A stretch of DNA of 64,000 bases from Pempheris klunzingeri (taxonomy: Eukaryota; Chordata; Actinopteri; Acropomatiformes; Pempheridae). Shown piece after piece: positions 11,922 through 21,661 of this stretch. Numbering within the stretch: position 1 is the stretch's first letter; every line of letters begins with the position of its first letter. Position numbers and translations under genes: made by a program. Below the pieces are notes generated by a model. The model saw only the letters and a list, made by a program, of their open reading frames with translations, was not told the origin of the DNA and searched no databases. Where the stretch lies: contig NC_092034.1 in the NCBI RefSeq assembly GCF_042242105.1, positions 17,600,644-17,664,643 of the forward strand. The letters are read 5' to 3'.

Positions 11922-13213
11922 TGCTGTAGTGTTTTTTATTGACTGCAGCAGAACAATGTTTTAATCAGTAATTTCTCTCCATCGGGCTCAAAATAATCCC
12001 ACAAGCATCATACAAAGCACCGACATGTCTCAGCGACAGGTTTGGGCTTGTTTAACTGCCAGCTTGTGCTCTGGCCCAGATGTGTAAAATGTAAGATGCC
12101 ATGCAAAGATAATTCCCTCCATTAAAGGAGAACGTACAACCATCCGTCATAACTGCTTGTCTTTCTTTTTCCTTTTGAAGCAATGCATGTGTTCAAATTC
12201 CTTGTCTCTGTAATCATTTCAGCTGAACTGTAACAGTAAGCTTAGTTTCTTAACAGTACTACTTGTTGTCATCTTTTTGGGTTGTGTGTGTGTGTGTGTG
12301 TGTGTGTAGATGTGACCCTCAGTGCTCTCAATGACTCAGATGTCAACAGTGATCTTGTGGACATCGAGGGATTGGGTGAAGGATCCAACTCCAAAAAACT
12401 CAACAACTTTGATCAAGGTGAAGCACACAGAGGGCTGGTATGTCTGTGTCTGGACTGAAACACAGGCGTCGCATCACCTCTAGTATTTAAACACCTTGAA
12501 AGATGCCCAGGTCGATGCTACTTAGCTGGTGACATTTGTTCAGATTTCCTGTCCTGTGTGTGAATGATTAGTTTCCCGATGGACGATGGTATGGATGAGG
12601 GTGAGTGGTTTTTGTAGCTGAAAGCACTTGAAGTGACTGAAAAAGGACTAGAAAGGTGCCATAAGAGGACAGTCCACTTGTTATACATCTCCCAGTGATG
12701 TGTTAAAGGAAAACGTGATCGCAACACTATCACTTTACTTTTTGTTTTACTTCCAGACAGATGATGTGTATATCACACACACACACACACACACACACTG
12801 TAGCTTATTTGGATTCAATGTTGCTGCTACAAATACTAACTTGAGGACCAAATGTGGCTGAAAATAGTCCCCAACAAAAGCACTACTTCCTCCTGTTTGA
12901 GTAATGTTCGGTAAGAACTACAGTGGGCGTCTGTTTTAGGAAATGACCGAGTCGTTTTAAAAAGCCAGGCGAGGAGCTTGGAGCCACAGGTAGAGCAGGG
13001 AAGGCAGGGAGTGTTGGTAGAGGGTTAGGGTTAGCCTTTATTAGCTTTGGTCTTTTAATTGGATTTGCTGACAATAACAAATATGTGGAATAAATCCCCA
13101 CTTGTCCTTAAATGGAGCTGTACAAATGCTGTTCTTGTGTCTCCTTAGATAACCTGAACCTGGACTCGAGCCTTATCATGAATCCCAGTGACCTTCCTCT
13201 GCTCTCCCGCTGA
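9902..13213 (+). CDS. bacc1: BPTF-associated chromatin complex component 1 (BAP18 / C17orf49 orthologue)
   Basis: Nuclear subunit associated with chromatin complexes (known for human BAP18 with BPTF/NURF and MLL1). Coding exons are 9902-9922, 10694-10788, 11514-11740, 12310-12417 and 13149-13213; the phases join to 171 codons plus stop. The N-terminus [20 protein letters not shown] and the following [18 protein letters not shown] are practically the human protein. The block [10 protein letters not shown], a Lys/Ala/Pro linker, PLKKQKTA and [20 protein letters not shown] follow. Two oddities: the SANT (Myb-like) exon that in human lies between SSPAG and xxVKRK is not seen, and exons 2 and 3 join in frame without it. 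The intron after 11740 also uses a GC donor (GCAG|GCGAGT), and its acceptor is preceded by a GT repeat. The C-terminus has an extra exon ([20 protein letters not shown]) relative to the human form I remember. The start is the first ATG in the CpG island and matches the conserved N-terminus. Confidence 0.93.
10305..10363. repeat. 11-bp tandem repeat in BACC1 intron 1
   Basis: About five units of CCTGATCGGTC / CCTGATCAGCC with point changes. Confidence 0.85.
11891..11918. repeat. (CT)14 microsatellite
   Basis: A perfect dinucleotide run in BACC1 intron 3, about 150 bp downstream of the GC donor. Confidence 0.95.
12284..12307. repeat. (GT)12 microsatellite abutting BACC1 exon 4 acceptor
   Basis: The GT run ends directly at the TAG acceptor (12307-12309), so it occupies the place of the pyrimidine tract before exon 4. 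Confidence 0.95.
12552..12680 (+). mobile_element. SINE tail fragment
   Basis: GTGTGTGAATGATTAGTTTC, then GATGAGGGTGAGTGG, AAGCACTTGAAGTGACTG and ACTAGAAAGGTGCCATAA resemble the 3' half of the tRNA-derived SINE. The head is missing. It lies in BACC1 intron 4. Confidence 0.5.
12774..12798. repeat. (CA)n microsatellite
   Basis: A perfect dinucleotide run in BACC1 intron 4. Confidence 0.95.
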
Positions 13214-15916
13214 CCTTTACCTTCCTGCGGACTTCATAGAAACGATGGACAAACAATGGACAAGCCAGATGATGCTGACCACCCGCATTAGAGTTAATAT
13301 AGTAGGACTGAATATTGTGTGGTGTCATGCAGGCCTCCCATCCGATCCAACAGATCCCACATGTCTATCAGACCGTTTCAAGTTTTTTTTATTTTTCAGT
13401 TAAAGACATTTTTATTTTTTCTCTTCCTCATTGACTTTTGCTTCGTAGGAACAATGGAATCCTAAAATGTAAAAGCCAGATGACAGCACTGAGGAATCTG
13501 TTCTAAGATTCATACTTCCTGTGTTTCTTTATAGAGAAGCCAGGAAAACAAACAATGCGGCACAGAAACTGGTCTGCAAGACAAGATGACACTGCCAGCC
13601 ATCTTTGTTTCCCCATCCAGATGCCCCCGGACTGCAAAGGACAAGGATTCAATCTGCCACCATTTAGTCATTTACATTTATTTATAGATATTAACACAAG
13701 CCTTTTTTAGAACAACAAAGTCATTTTGGACTCATGTCTGACTAAATGGTTCCTGTTTTTTTTACGGAGTCCCAAAAGGTGACTTTTTTTTATTGTGTGT
13801 GAAAGTTAGTTATGATTATTGTCGCTGTCACATTACCATGAAAGCAGCATTCTAATGTAACTGTCAAGATGGAGCTCATTAGAACTAGTTTATATACTAC
13901 ACCCACCCACCCCCCTCCAGTGCGAGATCAATATTCATATTTTTCATATCGATGCATAATTATAAGTTAGAGTTACTTTTCAAAAGAATAGCTTGTCTGC
14001 ACAAGAAACACCATCTTTTGGCCCTTTAGGGGTTCTATAGGTTTTCAGTGTGGATGGTCTAAATCTCTTTTTGCTCATCTTTTCTCTCCAGTTAAGGTGA
14101 AACTAAATAATAACAAGAGTAGAAAACAAGAGTAAAATAATAAGAGTAGTTCTAAGGATATCTTGAGTTAACATAATAATCATTTCCTTTTGCTGAAATA
14201 AAATATATTGTGGTGATAGCACATTCATTCAACACTGAGACATCAAAATGGCAGAACAACAGTGGGGAGTAAGCGTGGAAGCCAGTCATTTTGAAGTACA
14301 TACTTCATTTAGAAAACAATATAAATATTAAAATAGTTAGCCTAACTTAGCACAAGGACTGGAATAGGGGAAAACAGCTGCCTTGGGCCAACACTGGTTA
14401 ACAAACAAAAATGTAACAGAAATGTAAGAATTAGTGGTTTCAGTGGGAAATGTGTGCTGGAGCCATTTCTTTGTAAACTACAGCAGTGACTTCCAGGAGT
14501 CTTATTGTCAGGATCCTTCACAGAGGTGGTGTGCAGACTGATGAACTGTTGTCTGGTGTCTTTTTCCCACCCAAGTACATTTCTACTTCAGCTCTGGACT
14601 GTACACACAGACAGGAGACTCTTCTCAAAGCAGATTTCCTAAAATGTTGTAGTATTTCTGTACTAATTTGGAGATGATTATTGTGATTACAATTCATTTA
14701 TCTCACTGTAAGGAGCCTAAGAAGTGCATTTGAGCACCAACAGTGTCAGCATTCAAGCTAAAGGTCTGCTTTTGGCTTCTGTATTTAAGAAATAAGCATA
14801 TTCCTAAATACTTGCTGGTTATGAATCATGACATCAGTCAGTTAGATTGAACATCTCTCTGGTTGTGACTGTACTAGAGCTCCATGTGGAGGCTCTATAA
14901 CAATAACCCATCTGTATGCCACGTGTGTATATAAAACGTCACTATGGAAGTTGGAAAATGCTATTAGTTTTTATTTCCTCTGTCAAAGCAATGTCTCTGG
15001 ATAGGTCTAGATACTCACTATGGTTTCAGAAGCACCCCGTATATATGACTCATATCCAGCTCATCCAGGGAAATACTTCTGTGTTTTGCCAACAGGAAGT
15101 ATCCCCAAGAGCTCAGTGACAACTGGGCAAATGACTATATCTAATGTGTGCTGGTGAAAGCCTTGAGATGTATGTGGAAGCCTTGGTAAAGCTAGTAAGC
15201 AACTATGAACTCTTATTTTATTAAGAAAAATGATACTGGTGAACCTCATTTGATGGGAATCTACAGAGCCCATCTCAAACAGGTGTTTAGCCTCGATTCA
15301 TTTTCACTCGACTGAAATGAAGTAAGACCAGTGACTGTGGACAGTAGTAATAACCTACAGTGCTATGCTGTCTGCTATAGGAAGAGTTTTAAACAATAAA
15401 AACAGTGGTGTTGTCCTTTACAGGTGCACACTGCAGGAGGGAGGGACTGGAACAGATCAACATGCTTACTGAGGGGTTTGTAGATGGGACTGATGAATGA
15501 GCCCCCACTTTCCTATCAGACTACACTACTACTGGAGACCAAAATAACAACCATCCTTACTGGCATTTTGAAATCAAGTGGAGTTACCTCCTCCATGCCC
15601 CACATTTCCAAAGATAAGAAAAGTAATGTGGAAATCTAAGTGTTGGCAGCTAAACACTGCTGGCTCCGTGCCATGCACCTTTATTAAGTCTAACAGCTAT
15701 AGTCTAAGGCTCTAAGGTAGAACATGAAAGGAGGACACGTTTGGGTTTTCAAACACCAGCCTTTTATTAATAGTGCAACAGCCAATATCCACACGTGTCA
15801 ACATGATGAAGTAAGAGGTCGTCTTTAAGAAATGACACTGTACAGATTTGTTTTTTTTTTGTTTGGGTAAGAAGAAAAGTTATGTGTGGGAGGAAGATGA
15901 TGCTGGAGGGGTGTGT
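13214..15916. other. BACC1 3' UTR and intergenic DNA
   Basis: The first several hundred bases after the BACC1 stop are presumably 3' UTR. An AAATAAAATAT motif near 14198 is one possible poly(A) signal, but no downstream element decides it. No coding exon is seen. Confidence 0.4.
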
Positions 15917-15996
15917 GTGTCTGACGGGAGCAGCACATATCATACTGGCAATGCATAGAGAACTACCAGTAATGATGTGCTGCTACAGCCCGACAC
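15917..15996 (-). ncRNA. microRNA precursor, mir-195-like (miR-15/16 family)
   Basis: On the minus strand the sequence folds into a near-complete hairpin. The 5p arm occupies 15963-15985 and begins TAGCAGCACATCATTACTGG; a 14-nt loop covers 15949-15962; the 3p arm at 15928-15948 begins CCAGTATGATATGTGCTGCT. The lower stem is GTGTCGGGCTG against CTGACGGG. AGCAGCA at nt 2-8 is the seed of the miR-15/16/195/497 family. The 3p arm and its CTCC flank resemble human mir-195 3p (CCAATATTGGCTGTGCTGCT). It lies downstream of BACC1 on the opposite strand, as human mir-195 does. The + strand also folds, but its arms fit known family precursors less well. Confidence 0.85.
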
Positions 15997-16006
15997 ACTG
16001 CTTTCA

Positions 16007-16010
<4 letters not shown>

Positions 16011-16062
<52 letters not shown>
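16011..16062. repeat. (CA)26 microsatellite
   Basis: A perfect run 15 bp beyond the mir-195-like hairpin. Confidence 0.95.
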
Positions 16063-16063
<1 letters not shown>

Positions 16064-16374
16064 GAAAAATCAAATCATATCCAGACAAATGGACTTCCAG
16101 TGTTGTTGGCTTAAGGTGTCAACAACACCTCAGAGGCGTCACACTGTCTCTGACTGTCCAACGGCAATGAATTCTCAAATCATATCCAGTGAAAAGTGAT
16201 GAGAAAATGATTTTGTTATTCTTACCTTCAAGATCAACGCATAGATTCATACATTGTCAAGAAAAGAATTTAGTTAATAACCAAATGTTCTCAGAAGAAT
16301 GAATTTAAATGAAATTATGTGTTTTTTTACAATGAATGTGATGCATGAATGTATTATATTCATAATTCACAAAC

Positions 16375-16378
<4 letters not shown>

Positions 16379-16411
<33 letters not shown>
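16379..16411. repeat. (GT)n microsatellite
   Basis: A perfect dinucleotide run. Confidence 0.95.
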
Positions 16412-16413
<2 letters not shown>

Positions 16414-16549
16414 AGGGAACAAGCTGAACTGTCAGTGAGAAGTACAAAGTAACACACGTCACACTTCCACTCAGTGAAAGTTCAGGAGATCAAACCTTTG
16501 ACACTCACTTGTTTTCATAATATAATAGATATTCCATTTTTCAATGATA

Positions 16550-16685
16550 TATATAGAGATAGATAGAAATACTTTATTGATCCCTGGGTGGAAATTCTGG
16601 TGCTACAGCAGTAAAGGAGTAAAAGTGACCACCACCATGAATACAGGCAAATAAAAAGATAAAAATGTGCAGATTAAAACCAAAG
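16550..16685 (-). mobile_element. non-LTR retrotransposon 3' end, antisense
   Basis: AGATAGATAGAAATACTTTA followed by TTGATCCCTGGGTGGAAATT is the reversed 3'-end signature of a common fish LINE, with a (TCTA)n tail on the minus strand. Only the end is present. Confidence 0.5.
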
Positions 16686-16751
16686 TGTGTGTGTATATAT
16701 ATATATATATATGTATATACATACATATGTGTATATATATATCTATATATC

Positions 16752-16782
<31 letters not shown>

Positions 16783-16825
16783 GTATATATATATACACGT
16801 GTGTGTGTGTGTGTGTGTGTGTGCG

Positions 16826-16869
<44 letters not shown>
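16686..16869. repeat. compound TG/TA/CA alternating tract
   Basis: About 185 bp of almost uninterrupted alternating purine-pyrimidine sequence: GT, then AT, then (AC)13, TA, (GT)12, TA, and (CA)18. It has several self-complementary blocks, so apparent open frames on both strands (HTHTH, VCVCV) are low-complexity artefacts. Confidence 0.95.
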
Positions 16870-16872
<3 letters not shown>

Positions 16873-18300
16873 TCAAATCAGGTTTTGAACTGTGCTCTCA
16901 CTTTATCAATCCATGCTTACAGTTCAATCCATTCACAGACTTGTTCTCCAGGTCCACATGCCCTGCTGCATCATGATTGACTGATTGTCGGACAGGGAAA
17001 GTCCATTGATGAAAACTAGACACATTAAAGCAATAAACACTAACATCAGTGTCATTAAAAATGACCTTGGGCATGTTGGGTGATTTGATATCTGCAACCA
17101 TTTGATTGTAGTGTGTCCCTACAGCAGGGAGTGATGTTCCAGGTCGGTGTGTGTTCTGGTCAGTTAGGGAGAATGTTAGCAACTGACCACCAGCAGTGCA
17201 CCGTCACTGACTTACCTACAAATACTATAAATCCTATTAATATTGGTAGTTTGTCACATTTATTACATGTTCTGTTTTTAATCAGTCACGATACAGGACT
17301 TAGAGTACTGGCCAGCTTTGGCAGTGACATAACTGTGCAGAGTTTCCTTCTGATTTTGACAGATATATGTGGACATACTTTGCTTCATTATTTAAACAAG
17401 GGAGAACAAAGAAAAAATGATTTCATGACCAGCATTCTTTCAGCATGTTCAAATGGAACAATACTAAATTCATATTTGTGTGCAAATGATTCATTCTAGA
17501 CCACAATGTAAGAAATTCACTAAGACTCATTCATTTGACGGATAAAACGGACCTCTGACCATGAGGATAAATGGGGTGGGGTGAACCCTGTCCTGTGTGC
17601 TGTGTGGCCCAGCTGAGCGGACTGTAAAGTCCTGTTCAGTAGGTACGGTATCATTTCTACTAGGAGAGGTACTCTGAGACCAGCTTTCATGTGATTCATT
17701 TGTTTTCCAGTTCACTGAAATCAACTTGGTTCATGAAGGCAGTAATATACAGGAGAGTCAGCTGAGCAGCATTTTAAATCAACTCACTAATTACAAACCA
17801 GTCAGAAATGTTTCAGGTTCCTCTGGCCTAACACTGAGTGAGGTGAAAAAGAGGCTTTCTTTTTTTTGTGATTCTAAATTATTATTATTTATTTACTTTT
17901 TTTACAATGATTTTTTTACACTCCATAAAAATGCCTGCCTTAACAAGAATTGTATGCTTCCAATACAAATGTACAATCTAATAATCTCAATGTAATGTGG
18001 CAAATTCTTATTAAAACGGCCCTACACCTGGGAGCTGTGGCACTGGGAATGCTGCACAAAGGATCACAGCTTGACCAGTTTGTCCAGTTTTCTCACTCAC
18101 ATACTCACAGTCCTGATGTTTCTGATGTGTCAGAACACACAGATGGAGCTGCCCCCCCCCACCCACACTCACATGGACAGAGGACATGTATCACCTCTGA
18201 CCTTTAAGAGGACGAACCGTAGTGAGAGGAGTTACTGCAGTCACAAGTGGGAGACACGTGAGGCCTGGCTGGGAGCTGTTCCCAGGGTGCTTTGGGGAAT

Positions 18301-18387
18301 CCAGGGCTCACGGTGGCAGCACATAATGATTTGGAGTGATTCAGCACATATCTGCAAAACATGATGTGCTGCTAGAGCGCACCCTGG
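18301..18387 (-). ncRNA. microRNA precursor, mir-497/mir-15-like
   Basis: On the minus strand the 5p arm (18353-18374) begins TAGCAGCACATCATGTTTTG. The 3p arm (18315-18334) is CCAAATCATTATGTGCTGCC, and the lower stem closes with CCAGGGT against CCAGGG (18301-18306 and 18382-18387). The seed is AGCAGCA. The 5p arm differs from human miR-15b at only a few positions by memory. The flank CTCTAGCAGC is reminiscent of the mir-497 precursor, and the position next to BACC1 and a mir-195-like hairpin on the same strand argues for mir-497. Transcription order (497-like, then 195-like) matches human, but the spacing is about 2.4 kb rather than a few hundred bases. miR-497, miR-15 and miR-457 naming cannot be settled without a database. 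Confidence 0.85.
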
Positions 18388-21300
18388 ACACACTGAGGCT
18401 GCCAGTCCAGCAGACTTAGTGCCTCAGACACTAAGAAAAACACATCAGTTTAACACCCAAAGTAATAATAGGGAATAACAGGGAAATTCACATGTCTAGC
18501 TTTTTTAATTATTTCATTAAATTAATTGATTAATTTAGCTCCCTATTACTAATGTGTTTCATTAATTAATCCAATTCATGTAAATGTAGAACACATGCAT
18601 AGCATAAGTACACTGCTTTAAAAGGGGTTCTCTTTTAGCAGCACCGTGACAGAAGGAATCTAGTTTCTGAAAGGAAATCTGACACAAACAAAATGGATGA
18701 AAAAGACAAAATGGAGGGAAAAAAAGACGAAGGGTAAAAGTGAAGAGTACCTGAGAAACACTGCTTATTTGCTTTGGGAAAACTTTATAAAATCTGCATT
18801 TCTGTTCAGGTGTGTAAGAACACCGAGGTTGTGGAATACCATCATCTCACCGTCTCTTCCATGTTGTCTTGTTTTTTCATCACTTAGTGAGTAAAAAAAT
18901 GTTTTGGTGTAGATTAACCTGCTCCTGTATTTTTTCAGAAACCATTTCACATATTACAAAATTCCTGTTAATTGCTTTTCAGAAGACACTGATTTACACT
19001 GATAACTGTGGAATGACATGAAACTACACAAATGTAGCTACATTTAGTGTGAAATCTCAGTTCTGCCTGAGATAAAGCAGCTGAACAGCATCTTACCTGC
19101 ACGCCTGCAGAGGGTCACACATTAGCACTGGAAAAGGAAAAGATGCGTTAGTGGGAGGGGTGGGGGCCGTTGGCAGGTCATGTGTTGCTGATGTGGCCCT
19201 TGAGAAATAATGAAGACTCATGCCACATGCAGTAGTATAAAAAAGGATGGTTTAGCTCATTCTATCACTTGTCAGACTAAGCACATGCAGAGTGCTACTG
19301 GAGAAGGATACAACATGACAGACTAAAGGAACCATCCTAACCTGCTTGTGTCACGTTTTATTTAAGAATATGCAATAAATATGCACAGAAAGCTACAGCT
19401 GCACCTGACCATTATATTAATCATTGATTGATTAGTGCTTTATTAATGGTTAACTTTTAGTCTGCAAGAATTCAACTGTTTCCCACAGTGAGGTCTTTAA
19501 GCTGCTTATTTATTTTGATGAGAGATATTCAATTAACAGGTACATGAAACAGAGATAAAGCACCAAAACCTCCCACTAGACAAACTGACACCAGTTCAGA
19601 GCAATTGCAAATTATCAGAATTAACTAAATACAAGAAAAGCCTATTTAATATATAATTATATAATTGATTGGTTTTACAAGTGTTGTTGATAGTTCTGAA
19701 GCTAACTGATTCCATACCCATATCCAAGGCAGCCATATTAATGCCACATAACCAAAGGAAAGCAGCCAAAACAGCCAGATTTGAGCCCTGTGAGCAGCAT
19801 GAAGCTAGTCCACAACATGGAGCGGGTTCTAACAGGAGCAGTGTCACAGCACAGACTCAGTGACTACACTTCAGTTAGTAGCAGTGTGTGAGCCGTTTTA
19901 CACTGCCATCATCTGTTCAGCTCCCTGTTAGTACTCTCACTGTATCATCCTGTTTCTCCAGTGGAGCTGCTACATTAAAGCTCCCATATATTAGTGGAAA
20001 TGAGTGATAAAGCTGCTGTCTTTGAAATGTAGAATGCACTGTATTATTCCCTGTTAGGGCTGGGTTACATGGGCAAAATCCTGTATCAGGGAATTTGTTA
20101 TTTTTAGGCAATACCAACATATCGTGATAAGGTACATTTTCTGGAAGATCAATTGTTGTTAATGGATAAAATATCCCGAGGACTGTGTCCGTTTTGGGCT
20201 AATTTAGTGAATTAAACACCTGACAAATCAAGTCACTCTATTCCAATGACTATTGTTAATAACACTGTTATCATCAATCTGCCCTGAAAAAAATCAAAAG
20301 TCTGATTTTAAGGGTGGACACCTCAGTATAGACAATATGATGGTTTGTTTTATTTTTATATGGTTGACAAATGTCTCAAACTACAAACTACAGGCAAGGG
20401 TACTGCCGAGTGATAACTACAATGGAGCTACAATTATTAATAAAACATCTATCAATTTCTGAGTAATCATTTATTTGACAAAGTGTCAGAAAAAAAGTGT
20501 CCATCTTCAGATGGCTGTTTTAACCAACAGTCACAGGTGTGTTTCATATTTTGGACGTCAATAAATAATTGATGATCAACATTGTTGGCAGTGTATTTTC
20601 TGTTCGACAATCCCTCAATGAAATCATCATTTCAGCATTAAACTACACCATCAATAACAAGTACCTGCTAACTGTGAGTTGTACTGGATTGGGTTGCAAC
20701 TAACAATTGCTTACATTTTTTCTTACTTATTCAATTAATTGTTTGGTTTCTTAAATGTCAGGAAATAATGAAAATTGTCAATTCCAGGTTCCCAAAGCCA
20801 CATTTTCACATTTGTGTTTCAGGGAGGGAAAGTAGCACCAGCCACCAGCCAAATGCTGGTCAAAGTGGCTGCTAGACTTCAGATACAAATGAGTGATTTA
20901 CTATTGGCTGCTGAATTTTCATTTGTTATCCAAACAGCAGTCCAAAACCCAGTCCTATTCCCCTTCTAATCATAAAAAACAGTGACAAGGCAACAAATCC
21001 TCACATCTGAGAAGCTGGAACCAGAGATTAATTTTGCCATTTTCCCTAAAATATGACTAATCAATTATCACAATTTTTTTCTGATTCATTTTCTGTCAAT
21101 TAAATTACTATTGTTTCTCCTCTAAAATACAATATATACAGTATAAATATGGTGTAACTGCAAACCAATAATTATGCTGTCACTTTCTTTCTGTAAAGCT
21201 GAAAAAAGTCTGAGGGCAGGCAAGAGGAGGAAATCGTGGCCTGTAAGCACCACACCCAACTTCTAAGACTTTCACTTTTGGATTTCTATGATTTTAAAAT

Positions 21301-21600
21301 GCCAATATTCATCAAATATTCTGCCATAAATGAAATATTGAAAAATCAAATACAACTTGCCCCCCCCTTCAAAAAATAAAAAAGGGGACAATTTTGAATG
21401 TAATGAGGTGGGAAAACAGTACAGGTCATGCTGAGCCTCCAGGACTGCTCACATGAAGCCTGACAGAGCCACACAGACACACAGTCCATCAGACAGAGCT
21501 CTGCTGATGGAAGGTGATTGGATTTGAAACAAGAGGTCATGTCAGCACGGGGAGCAGCAATAGACAAGCATTCAGCCCCAAACTCCCAACCTCATTCGAA

Positions 21601-21661
21601 GAAAAAAAAAAAAAAAAAAAATGAAACAGAGAGGGTGAGAGAGAGAGAGAGAGAGAGAGAG
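21601..21661. repeat. poly-A and (GA)n tract
   Basis: About 20 A residues, a short spacer, then (GA)11. It starts a purine-rich stretch to about 21760. Confidence 0.9.

Noticed and set aside
16603..16980. Several open frames with HTHTH or VCVCV
   Set aside because: Translations of the TG/TA/CA repeat tract.
17113..17499. 128-codon + strand open frame between the microRNA hairpins
   Set aside because: AT-rich, no family resemblance, no supporting splice sites or codon-like composition.
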